Shown one piece after another: positions 16,427 to 22,461 of a DNA stretch of 22,461 bases. The DNA is from Coriobacteriaceae bacterium (GTDB lineage: Bacteria; Actinomycetota; Coriobacteriia; Anaerosomatales; D1FN1-002): positions 1 through 22,461 of the forward strand of contig PNNM01000007.1 in assembly GCA_013824215.1 (NCBI GenBank), written 5' to 3'. Numbering within the stretch: position 1 is the first letter of the stretch; each line of letters begins with the position of its first letter. The notes beneath the pieces are model-generated. The model did not search any database. It was not told where the DNA came from and saw nothing but the letters and a program-made list of their open reading frames with translations. The position numbers and the translations under genes are program-made.

Positions 16427-17089
16427 CTAGCGCACCAGCGACTGCTCGATCCGGGTGACGAACTCCTCGCGGATGGTCAGCGTGAAGTAGGCGCGCTTCA
16501 GCCGAGGGCCCTGGGGGTCGGCGAACGCCTTCGCCAGGGCGGCAGCGGTGATGGTCGTCTTCTCGCTCGCCCCGGCGCCGTCCCAACCGTACACGATGAC
16601 CGGAGTCCTGAACGGCGCGGACAACGAGACGGTGCTCGTGGATGGATCCAACACGTATGTGTCTCCCTGGATGGCCACGCCGAGAGCCGCTGCGGCAGAG
16701 ACGGCCGCCGGCCCGGTGAGCAGCTGAGCACCGTCGAACGTCAGCTCGACCGTGGGGCTGCCCTCCACCATGGCCGTGATGCGGCCGAACCGCCGCGTGC
16801 CGGACTGGGTCTGAGCCTCCGTGTCCCGTGCCGTCGCAGTCGCGCCCCCGGTCGTCTCCGGGCCGGCCGGACCGGAGGCGGCCAAGAGCGACGCGCCCTC
16901 GAGAGCGCTGACGCGCGTGTCGATGGCCTTCTGCGTCCGTGTCAACGCTTCGAGGCGCGAACTCAGCCGCTGGAGGCTGTCGCCCACCCAAAGGATGCCG
17001 GCGGCGATGGCGAGGACGGCGAGCACTGTCCCCAGGGCCGCGACGACACGTGCGGCCCTGCGCGACATCATGGGTGCGCGTCCAGCCAT
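16427..17089 (-). CDS. Membrane-anchored extracytoplasmic protein, unknown function
   Basis: The 220-aa product starts at ATG 17089, 7 nt after the upstream stop, with GAGGAGG from the previous gene about 12 nt ahead. One N-terminal TM anchor (about 12-35) is preceded by arginines, so the bulk faces outside. A short coiled coil follows (about 37-65), then a Thr/Gly/Ala-rich linker. A folded region (about 98-220) contains TFDGAQLLTGPAAVSAAAA, GDTYVLDP and a C-terminal YFTLTIREEFVTRIEQ. The D-x-A-x-x-L-T-G pattern followed by a Tyr-Val strand and a last IxE strand resembles uncharacterised extracytoplasmic domains of Gram-positive bacteria; this is recollection, not a search. It is probably co-transcribed with the Ig-like protein before it. 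Confidence 0.65.
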   Translation of the reverse strand: MAGRAPMMSRRAARVVAALGTVLAVLAIAAGILWVGDSLQRLSSRLEALTRTQKAIDTRVSALEGASLLAASGPAGPETTGGATATARDTEAQTQSGTRRFGRITAMVEGSPTVELTFDGAQLLTGPAAVSAAAALGVAIQGDTYVLDPSTSTVSLSAPFRTPVIVYGWDGAGASEKTTITAAALAKAFADPQGPRLKRAYFTLTIREEFVTRIEQSLVR

Positions 17090-17096
17090 CCGAGGA

Positions 17097-17753
17097 CTAG
17101 ACCTCCTCGTCCGGCACGGCAGCGCGAGAGGTCTCGGAGTAGGGCTCGTGGTCATCGCCGTCGCCCGGAGCTCGACGGCCCCCACGCACGGCGACCACCA
17201 CAGCCGCGACCATGGCGAGAAGCGCCAAGACCGCGAAGTACGACCAGGGCGAGTACCTGGCCATCAGAGCGAGGCCACGGCCCCACACGTACGTGAACAC
17301 GTTCCCGCGGTCGATCTCCATCGTCAACCGCGCTCCCGCGCCGATGTTGACGAGGGCCCCTTTGGCGCTGCGGCTGGGCTTCGCGCCGAGTATCGCTTCG
17401 TATCGGCCCGCCTCGACGTTCCTCGGCAGCGCCAGGTGGATGCGGACGGTCTCCACCTTGCCGGGCTGCAGAGCGAACGTGCGCGGTTCGAACGTGAACC
17501 ATGCCGGATCGGGCGAACGCGTCGCCCCTTGCGTGGGGACCATCATGAACGTGTAGTAGGCCTGCTCGTCGCCCGTGTTGCTGATGGCGACGGCGGGCAG
17601 TTCGTAGGCGCCGCCGGGGGACAGCTTCTCCGTGAGCTCGATGCGCCCGATGTTCGAGCCGACACCGAGGGTCGCGAACGCAGGGCTCGCTCCCGCAGCC
17701 CAGAGAAGCACGATGGCGCCAGCGAGCGATGCGATCAGAGAACGCGGGCGCAC
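17097..17753 (-). CDS. Secreted Ig-like protein with C-terminal membrane anchor
   Basis: GTG 17753 is preceded by AAGGAGA at good spacing; longer versions add only Arg-rich sequence. The 218-aa protein has a signal peptide (LIASLAGAIVLLWAAGASPAFA, cleavage near 27). A beta-sandwich follows (about 35-147) with ISNTGDEQAYYTFMM, FALQPGKVETVRIHLALP and NVEAGRYEAILGAKP. A TM helix (about 171-189) and a charged cytoplasmic tail end it. The pattern (N-terminal beta domain, C-terminal TM) is like the WxL-interacting/DUF916 type surface proteins, which hold other proteins to the wall. The similarity is architectural and no WxL motif was seen. It lies downstream of the secreted 170-aa protein, beyond a strong hairpin. 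Confidence 0.7.
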   Translation of the reverse strand: MRPRSLIASLAGAIVLLWAAGASPAFATLGVGSNIGRIELTEKLSPGGAYELPAVAISNTGDEQAYYTFMMVPTQGATRSPDPAWFTFEPRTFALQPGKVETVRIHLALPRNVEAGRYEAILGAKPSRSAKGALVNIGAGARLTMEIDRGNVFTYVWGRGLALMARYSPWSYFAVLALLAMVAAVVVAVRGGRRAPGDGDDHEPYSETSRAAVPDEEV

Positions 17754-17824
17754 GGCTCTCCTTCGGTCTCGGCGGGCAGCGTCCAGTGAGAGTGTTCCCA
17801 ACCCCGGCGCGCCCGACCTGTGCG

Positions 17825-17855
17825 AAAGGAGGCCGGCGGTCACCCGCCGGCCTCC
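17825..17855 (-). terminator. Perfect 12-bp hairpin followed by TTT (rho-independent terminator, - strand)
   Basis: GGAGGCCGGCGG (17828-17839) pairs perfectly with CCGCCGGCCTCC (17844-17855) around loop TCAC. On the - strand three T residues follow (17827-17825). It lies 25 nt after the 170-aa gene stop and before the Ig-like gene, so it probably lets only part of the transcription pass. Confidence 0.75.
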
Positions 17856-17880
17856 GATGGACCACGTACGCGCGCGGCTG

Positions 17881-18393
17881 CTACGGAGCCACGGCCCAGA
17901 TCGTGGCCTGCATGGTGTAGGTGCCGGCGCCAGTCGAGCTGGTCGGCATGCGGAAGAAGGTGCTCATCGTCCGCGAGTCACCCGGCGACACGTTGTCGGC
18001 GAGAGTCCCGCTCACATCGTCGTCGATGTAGAGCGATGATTCCTCGGTGATGTTCTTCCAGAGCCACATATACGTGTCAGCGTCGGCGGTGAACCGGTCG
18101 ATCTCCCACGAACTCGAGCCGTTCGACGCGTCGGTTCCCGTGATGAGCCAGTCGGACGTGTCGGTACCGGTGTTGCGGATCACGACGTTCGTTCCCCAGA
18201 TGTCGCTTCCCACCTGGCTAACGTCGAGCGCGCCGTAATCCTGCACGTAGCCGTCATCGAGAGTCACGGCGTACTGCAACACCTCGACTTCGCCGTTGGT
18301 GGACACTGCCGGCTGCGCGAACGCCGACCCCGCCATCGCCACCGTGAACACGGCGACCGCGACCATGATGATGACCAACCTGAACTGCTTCAT
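17881..18393 (-). CDS. Secreted beta-rich protein, unknown function
   Basis: ATG 18393 has AAGGAGG at ideal spacing, giving 170 aa; earlier starts are out of character with a signal peptide. The signal peptide is MKQFRLVIIMVAVAVFTVAM plus AGSAFA, with cleavage before QP. The mature part (about 144 aa) is rich in Ser, Thr, Asp and Trp, with VIRNTGTDTSDWLITG (71-86), LADNVSPGDSRTMSTFFRMP (131-150) and a C-terminal GTYTMQATIWAVAP. The SPGDS turn followed by a GxYxxxxxI strand is typical of Ig-like surface proteins. No Cys in the mature part and no sorting motif were seen. It is the first gene of a surface module and is followed by the terminator hairpin, so it is likely made in excess over the two anchored proteins. 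Confidence 0.72.
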   Translation of the reverse strand: MKQFRLVIIMVAVAVFTVAMAGSAFAQPAVSTNGEVEVLQYAVTLDDGYVQDYGALDVSQVGSDIWGTNVVIRNTGTDTSDWLITGTDASNGSSSWEIDRFTADADTYMWLWKNITEESSLYIDDDVSGTLADNVSPGDSRTMSTFFRMPTSSTGAGTYTMQATIWAVAP

Positions 18394-18409
18394 CGTCTTC
18401 CTCCTTGTT

Positions 18410-18522
18410 CCTGGGGTCGCCCCCCTGGCAGCCACCGCGTGCTTGGCGGTGGGATGTCGCTTCCGGCAGAACGCGTTCCTCTTCGGGGCTCTCTCGCTTG
18501 CTGCCGTCACCCGTCGCGGTGA
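18410..18522 (-). promoter_or_regulatory. Structured 5' leader of the secreted-protein gene
   Basis: Four pairings can be drawn upstream of the ribosome site: TCACC/GGTGA (18507-18511/18518-18522), CGGCAG/CTGCCG (18464-18469/18501-18506), a perfect CCACCGC/GCGGTGG (18432-18438/18446-18452), and GGGG/CCCC plus CC/GG (18410-18416/18422-18428) just above the Shine-Dalgarno sequence. The last could limit ribosome access. It does not show the c-di-GMP-I core sequence. Confidence 0.4.
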
Positions 18523-18800
18523 TTCCGAGACGTACCCCCTTCAACGGCATGCGGGCCGCGGGGATGGATGGGCTATCACGACAGCCCTGCAGGGAAGACG
18601 GGACAACCATCCTTCTCGGAGCCAATGACCCAGCGCATCCGACCTTTAGGACTAGGAAGAACGGCTATGACGGGGTCCGCGCGATGCCGGGACATGTCCG
18701 AGGAATGCGGCGCAGCCACTTCGCGGGACGGTGGAACCCGTCCCGGTGGGGCGACAGGGAGCGGCGGTCCCCGGCCCGGCGGGCTCGGGGCGTTCCATCA

Positions 18801-18844
18801 GTGCTCCCTCCACGCGTGAAGACGTGTGCCGCAGCCGGGAGCAC
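18801..18844. repeat. Nested inverted repeat
   Basis: GTGCTCCC (18801-18808) and GGGAGCAC (18837-18844) are perfect inverted repeats. They enclose a 7-bp hairpin CACGCGT-GAAG-ACGTGTG (18811-18828). Confidence 0.7.
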
Positions 18845-18893
18845 GCGCGCGGGTTCCGACCGTCCGCCTACCGCGCCGGGAGGCTCCTCGGGT

Positions 18894-18917
18894 TAGAATC
18901 GGTGTCGAGAGGGGGGT
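18894..18917 (+). promoter_or_regulatory. Candidate -10 box and RBS of the 58-aa gene
   Basis: TAGAAT at 18894-18899 is close to the -10 consensus, though no -35 is clear. GAGAGGGGGG lies just before GTG 18921. Confidence 0.4.
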
Positions 18918-18920
18918 GCC

Positions 18921-19097
18921 GTGAAGTTCCTCGGTTGCTCGCTGCTCTTCCTGGTGTATGCGATCGCCAGCATGGTCTGGGCCGCGCGCACGGAGGTTGG
19001 CCGGGAGCGTGAGCGCGCGATGGTCCAGGGGCCGGTACTCATCCTGATCGGTCTCGGTCTGACCGCGATCGCCGTCTACGCCCTCATGTCCGAGTAG
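18921..19097 (+). CDS. Small two-TM membrane protein (58 aa)
   Basis: GTG 18921 (RBS GAGAGGGGGG) opens a 58-aa frame ending at TAG 19095-19097. It has two hydrophobic segments, CSLLFLVYAIASMVWAA (about 6-22) and GPVLILIGLGLTAIAVYAL (about 37-55), joined by a charged RTEVGRERERAMVQ loop. No family is recognised. It ends 15 nt before selB, so it is probably co-transcribed with it and with the second small membrane protein after selB. A role in selenium metabolism is not supported beyond position. Confidence 0.7.
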   Translation: MKFLGCSLLFLVYAIASMVWAARTEVGRERERAMVQGPVLILIGLGLTAIAVYALMSE

Positions 19098-19112
19098 CCG
19101 GGAGGCCTCCGA

Positions 19113-21020
19113 ATGACTGCCCCCTCGCTCGTCCTCGGCACGGCCGGGCATATCGACCACGGCAAGTCGTCGCTGGTCAAAGCACTGACCGGCACCGATC
19201 CGGACCGCCTGCCCGAGGAGAAGGAGCGCGGCGTCACCATCGAGCTGGGCTTCGCGCGCCTGGAGCTGCCGAGCGGGCGCGCGATGGGCGTCGTCGACGT
19301 TCCCGGCCACGAGCGCTTCGTTCGCCAGATGGTGGCCGGCGCGACCGGCATCGACGTTGTGCTCCTCGTGGTCGCCGCGGACGACGGTGTGATGCCGCAG
19401 ACGCGCGAGCACCTCGCCATCATCGACCTGCTCGGCATCCCCAAAGGCGTCGTCGCGATCACCAAGTCGGACCTCGCGGACCCCGAGTGGATCGAGCTCG
19501 TGCACGCCGACGTCGAGACTCTCCTGGGCGGCACCAGCATCGAGGGCGCGCCGATCGTGCCGGTGTCGGCGCGCACCGGCGACGGCCTGCCCGAGCTGCT
19601 GGCGACACTCGATGAGGTGGCCACCGAGGCCGAGGCCCGCCAGGCGAACCTGCCGATGCGCCTGCCGGTGGACCGCGTCTTCACGATCGCGGGCGCCGGC
19701 ACGGTGGTGACCGGCACGCTGTGGAGCGGCTCGGTGGCAAAGGACGACCCGGTGGAGGTCCTGCCTTCAGGCACGCGCGCCCGGGTGCGCTCGGTGCAGG
19801 TGCACTCGGCCGCCGTGGAGCGCGGGGTGGCCGGTCAGCGCGTGGCACTCAACCTCGCCGGCCTCGAGAAGTCGGAAGTCGCGCGCGGTGATGTGGTGGC
19901 CGCGCCCGACACCCTCACCGTCACCGACCGCTTCGACGCGCAGGTCACCTACCTCGCTGCCGAGGAGAAGTCGCTCGTCACGGGCACGCGCGTGCACGTG
20001 CACCACGGGACGCGCGAAGTGATCGGCCGCGTGCTCCTCATGGGCGCCGACGAGCTGCGTCCCGGCGAGCGTGCCTTCGCGCAGCTGCGCCTCGACGAGC
20101 CGCTGGTACCACGCTACGGCGACCGCTTCATCATCCGCCGCTTCTCTCCGATGTGGACGATCGGCGGCGGCGTGGTGCTCGACGTCCTGCCGCCGCGCCG
20201 TACCACCCTGAAGTCCCACGAGGGCGAACTGCTCGACGCGCTGCTGGCCGGCGACCTGTCCGCCGCCGCGGTCGGTCTCGTCACCTCCCGTGGCGTCCCG
20301 ATGACCTCTGCCGAGGTCGCGGTCGCCCTCGGCGTTCCGCGCCCGCAGGTCGCCGACGAGCTGAACAAGTCCGCGCTGGAGCGCATCAAGGTGGGCTCCG
20401 AGACGCGCTTCGCGGCCGCCGAGTCGCTGGATGCGCTCGTGGCGGCGGTCGAGCGCGAGCTGCTCGCGTTCCACACGGTCGACCCCAAGGCCACCGGCAT
20501 CGCGGCCGCGGCGCTGCGCGATCGCGTCGACAAGCGCCTCACGCCCGACGTCTTCGCGGCTGTCCTCGACCTCGCGACCCAGCGGGGCGTGGCCGCGATC
20601 GACAAGGGTGCGGTGCGCCACCCGAAGGCTGCCGTCACCGCGCTGGCTGCCGAGGAGGACGCGGCCGTCAGGCTCCTGCCGCTGCTGGAGTCGCAGGGCC
20701 TCGCCCCGGCCTCGCTGGCCGAGCTCGCCGGAGCCGCGGGCGTGGACGCGGGCGTCGCGCGCAAGGTACTCGGGAAGCTGGCCGCGGATGGCGCGATCGT
20801 GCGCATCGCCGGCGACCTGCACTTCGCCGTGGGTGCCATCGACGGCGCGCGGGCCAAGCTGGTCGAGTCGCTCGACGCGATGCCCGGGGGCGCGACGGCC
20901 GCTCAGCTGCGCGACGCGCTCGGCGTATCGCGCAAGTACGCGATCCCGCTGCTGGAGTACTTCGACGCGCAGGGTGTGAGCAAGCGTGAGGGCGACCTGC
21001 GCGTGAGGGGGCGCGCGTGA
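19113..21020 (+). CDS. selB: Selenocysteine-specific translation elongation factor
   Basis: SelB carries Sec-tRNA(Sec) to ribosomes paused at UGA codons with a SECIS. The 635-aa protein starts at ATG 19113 behind GGGAGGCC. The GTPase domain has G1 GTAGHIDHGKSSL (9-21), the ERGVTIELGFA switch region, G3 DVPGHERFVRQM, G4 TKSDLAD and G5 PVSARTGDGL. EF-Tu-like domains II and III follow (MRLPVDRVFTIAGAGTVVTG, PRYGDRFIIRRFSP). The C-terminal 250 residues are winged-helix SECIS-binding repeats, ending ALGVSRKYAIPLLEYFDAQG. Length is typical. It is on the same strand as selD and selA but 11.5 kb from selA. The SelD Sec codon is its only evident target in the window. Confidence 0.96.
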   Translation: MTAPSLVLGTAGHIDHGKSSLVKALTGTDPDRLPEEKERGVTIELGFARLELPSGRAMGVVDVPGHERFVRQMVAGATGIDVVLLVVAADDGVMPQTREHLAIIDLLGIPKGVVAITKSDLADPEWIELVHADVETLLGGTSIEGAPIVPVSARTGDGLPELLATLDEVATEAEARQANLPMRLPVDRVFTIAGAGTVVTGTLWSGSVAKDDPVEVLPSGTRARVRSVQVHSAAVERGVAGQRVALNLAGLEKSEVARGDVVAAPDTLTVTDRFDAQVTYLAAEEKSLVTGTRVHVHHGTREVIGRVLLMGADELRPGERAFAQLRLDEPLVPRYGDRFIIRRFSPMWTIGGGVVLDVLPPRRTTLKSHEGELLDALLAGDLSAAAVGLVTSRGVPMTSAEVAVALGVPRPQVADELNKSALERIKVGSETRFAAAESLDALVAAVERELLAFHTVDPKATGIAAAALRDRVDKRLTPDVFAAVLDLATQRGVAAIDKGAVRHPKAAVTALAAEEDAAVRLLPLLESQGLAPASLAELAGAAGVDAGVARKVLGKLAADGAIVRIAGDLHFAVGAIDGARAKLVESLDAMPGGATAAQLRDALGVSRKYAIPLLEYFDAQGVSKREGDLRVRGRA

Positions 21021-21217
21021 GCGAGGGGATGCTCTTCCGAGTCGTGTGGGCGTCGTGCTGGGGCGCCATCCTGCTCATCGGCGCGCCGGTGCTCTCGGTG
21101 ATGCTCGGTCGCCGCCGCGGCTGGAGCATGCTCGTCAAGTTCGCCGTCGGGCTGGCCATCGTCGCGTTCGGTCTCGTGCTGGCGATCCTGCCGGTGGTGC
21201 TCGCTCCCGTGCAGTAG
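21017..21217 (+). CDS. Small two-TM membrane protein (66 aa)
   Basis: GTG 21017 overlaps the selB stop as GTGA, so translation is probably coupled to selB. The 66-aa product has two hydrophobic helices, VVWASCWGAILLIGAPVLSV (about 9-28) and FAVGLAIVAFGLVLAILPVV (about 42-61), separated by an Arg-rich LGRRRGWSM loop. No family is recognised. It resembles the 58-aa protein upstream of selB only in size and topology. Confidence 0.72.
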   Translation: MSEGMLFRVVWASCWGAILLIGAPVLSVMLGRRRGWSMLVKFAVGLAIVAFGLVLAILPVVLAPVQ

Positions 21218-21249
21218 GGCGCTGGGTTCCTTTGGATTCCTATACGTGC

Positions 21250-21255
21250 TACTAT
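21250..21255 (+). promoter_or_regulatory. Candidate -10 box, leaderless type
   Basis: TACTAT ends 6 nt before ATG 21262. There is no Shine-Dalgarno sequence and the -35 region (TTCCTT, 21227-21232) is weak. Confidence 0.42.
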
Positions 21256-21261
21256 CGTCCC

Positions 21262-22065
21262 ATGGACGAACTGCTCGACATCGCCGCTGTCGCCGCCTAC
21301 CTTGGCGTCTCCGAGCGCACCGTCTACAACAAGGTGCGCGCCGGTGAGTTGCCCGCTGTCAAGGTCGGGAGGCTCTGGCGGGTGCGCTCGGCCGACCTGC
21401 AGGCGTGGCTCGAGGCGGGTCGTCGCGCGCCCGCGCCCGCACCCCCGACGGGGCCGTACCCGTACCCGGACGTCGTCGTGCCGGTGGCCGCCGAGGGCGC
21501 GCCGGTGTCGTCCCGGGCGGACCTAGAGGCCGCGCTCGCCCCGTTCGGCGACCGTGTCGAGCGCCGCATCGCCTTCGTCGCGACGCTCTCTCGCGCGTGC
21601 GAGGTGCTCGGCTGGCCGGCGCCGGTGATCGTCGGCGGTCACGCGGTGGAGTTCTGGACCGCGGGCAGCTACACCACCGTGGATATCGATCTCGTGGGAG
21701 CGAGCGAGCCTGTCGCGCAGGTCCTCGGCGGCTGGGGTTTCGCGCGGCAGGGCCGGCACTGGTACGACGACGCGCTCGGCATCGTCGTGGAGGTCCCCGG
21801 CGCGCGCCTGTCGGCCGACGAGCGCGAGCACGTCGTGGCGGTCCGCGTCTCGGGGGCCACGGCGTACGTGCTCGGCATCGAGGACCTCGTCGTCGACCGT
21901 CTGAACGCGTGCATGCACTGGGGCGACACGGAGTCGTGCGCGTGGGCGGTCACACTCGTCGCCTCCGCTCCCGAGCTGGACCTCGCCTACCTGCGCCGCC
22001 GCGCTGCCGAGGAGGATGTGACCGAGCGCCTCGAGCAGACGCTGGCCGAGGCGGGGAGCGCCTGA
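21262..22065 (+). CDS. Helix-turn-helix protein fused to nucleotidyltransferase-fold domain
   Basis: The 267-aa protein starts at ATG 21262, where an excisionase/MerR-type helix-turn-helix begins (LLDIAAVAAYLGVSERTVYN, then KVGRLWRVRSADLQAWL, to residue 50). A Pro/Ala linker follows (about 56-80). Residues about 100-265 look like a nucleotidyltransferase fold of the type found in AbiEii/DUF6036-like proteins: VIVGGHAVEFWTAG (G125-G126), TVDIDLVG with D141 and D143, and a third acidic residue E177 in GIVVEV. These residues are arranged as in active metal-binding NTases. The ATG of a 78-aa gene overlaps its stop. A toxin-antitoxin-like pair or a self-regulated modifying enzyme would fit. The acceptor is unknown. 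Confidence 0.75.
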   Translation: MDELLDIAAVAAYLGVSERTVYNKVRAGELPAVKVGRLWRVRSADLQAWLEAGRRAPAPAPPTGPYPYPDVVVPVAAEGAPVSSRADLEAALAPFGDRVERRIAFVATLSRACEVLGWPAPVIVGGHAVEFWTAGSYTTVDIDLVGASEPVAQVLGGWGFARQGRHWYDDALGIVVEVPGARLSADEREHVVAVRVSGATAYVLGIEDLVVDRLNACMHWGDTESCAWAVTLVASAPELDLAYLRRRAAEEDVTERLEQTLAEAGSA

Positions 22066-22301
22066 TGCGCGAGTACACGCTGGAGCAGTGGCGGGCTATG
22101 CGCGCGCGCGGTACGCCGCAGGTGGCGCGGCTGGCGGAGCGCGCGCGCGGTGCAGTGCGGGCGCGTCCGCGCTCGGAAGAGGAACGCGCGGCCATCGCGC
22201 GCATGGCGCTCGTGGAGGTGCGCCGCCGGGCCGCTGAGAACCGTCTCGTGCTCGTCGCGCCGCGCACCTACGAGCTGCGCCCGTCTGTGCGACACGGCTG
22301 A
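22065..22301 (+). CDS. Small basic protein coupled to the HTH-nucleotidyltransferase
   Basis: ATG 22065 overlaps the upstream stop as TGATG. The 78-aa product is rich in Arg, Ala and Glu (EYTLEQWRAMRARG, EEERAAIARMALVEVRRRAA) and probably helical, with a short C-terminal VLVAPRTYEL strand. No TM or Cys is present and I do not recognise a family. The overlap and small size suggest a partner or antitoxin of the protein upstream (inference). Confidence 0.68.
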   Translation: MREYTLEQWRAMRARGTPQVARLAERARGAVRARPRSEEERAAIARMALVEVRRRAAENRLVLVAPRTYELRPSVRHG

Positions 22302-22305
22302 GCGG

Positions 22306-22461
22306 CTACTCCCTCGGCGCGTCGATCCTCGGCAGAGCGATGGTGAAGACCGCGCCGCCCTCCGGGCGGTTGGCGGCGCTGACCACGCCGCCATGCAGCT
22401 CGACGAGGCGCTGCGCGATCGCCAGGCCGAGTCCGCTGCCGCCGCCGGCTCCGGAGCGCGG
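22306..22461 (-). CDS. Histidine kinase, C-terminal fragment (5' end outside window)
   Basis: The last 51 codons on the - strand are visible, ending at TAG (22308-22306). GSGLGLAIAQRLVELHGG is the G2-box end of an HATPase domain, followed by the final strand GGAVFTIALPRI. Upstream domains lie outside the window. It converges with the 78-aa gene, leaving 4 nt between the stops. Confidence 0.9.
   Translation of the reverse strand, partial: PRSGAGGGSGLGLAIAQRLVELHGGVVSAANRPEGGAVFTIALPRIDAPRE

Larger units (their letters stand above)
18394..18920. other. 527-nt divergent intergenic region, structured, no confident gene
   Basis: It separates the secreted-protein gene (- strand) from the 58-aa membrane protein (+ strand). 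It holds a set of hairpins in the - strand leader (18410-18522), a 7-bp hairpin (18725-18731/18738-18744), an imperfect GC hairpin near 18769-18790 and a nested inverted repeat (18801-18844). No tRNA or known riboswitch was recognised. Confidence 0.5.

Noticed and set aside
16110..16991. Long N-terminal extension of the PAS protein
   Set aside because: The sequence is Arg/Gly/His-rich and overlaps the 220-aa gene in another frame; only the part from 16109 looks like protein.
18394..18660. c-di-GMP riboswitch upstream of the secreted protein
   Set aside because: An EAL gene in the window made this attractive, but the conserved class I core (such as GACGCAAAGC) is absent.
18652..18798. 48-aa - strand frame with a GGAGGG site before its ATG
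   Set aside because: The composition is Pro/Gly/Arg/Ser with no fold-like pattern; the region is better explained by inverted repeats.
7590..18920. Transposase, integrase or att repeats bounding the - strand island
   Set aside because: No such gene and no clear flanking direct repeats were seen, so a mobile element cannot be claimed.
1..22461. selC (tRNA-Sec) or other tRNA genes
   Set aside because: The intergenic stretches were read for a T-loop (GGTTCGANTCC) and a long-armed tRNA; none was found. selC must be elsewhere.

Overview
The window is high-GC DNA from a probable anaerobic actinobacterium. A Coriobacteriia/Anaerosomatales-like lineage would fit, but that is inference. The reasons are the strong GC bias, the GTG/TTG starts, two genes whose -10 box lies 6-7 nt before the start codon (leaderless style), an oxygen-sensitive double-cubane iron-sulfur reductase with its ATPase, and a selenocysteine (Sec) pathway.

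Left part, + strand (1-7589): the 3' end of a glycoside hydrolase, an EAL-domain c-di-GMP protein, then a selenium locus. The locus has selD, a double-cubane-cluster reductase with its activase, a DsrE-type YedF-like protein, and selA. SelD appears to be a selenoprotein itself: the correct start is at 2625 and an in-frame TGA at 2676-2678 encodes Sec18, followed by a SECIS-like hairpin. selB lies at 19113-21020, so the Sec genes are split by about 11 kb.

Middle part, - strand (7716-18393), lower in GC: a secreted protein, a perfect 12-bp terminator hairpin, two membrane-anchored extracytoplasmic proteins, a decayed stretch, a stand-alone PAS protein, a 1456-aa transmembrane hybrid histidine kinase (4HB-HAMP-PAS-PAS-GAF-HisKA-HATPase-REC-REC-REC), CheR, CheB and a second REC-GAF-PAS kinase. 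No chemoreceptor, CheA or CheW is seen, so the CheR/CheB pair probably serves the kinases. The PAS module occurs as three 356-nt direct repeats.

Right part: a 58-aa two-TM protein, selB, and an overlapping 66-aa two-TM protein. After these come a helix-turn-helix/nucleotidyltransferase-fold gene with a small overlapping partner, and the 3' end of another histidine kinase on the - strand. No tRNA, rRNA, CRISPR array or insertion sequence was recognised, and selC is not in the window.
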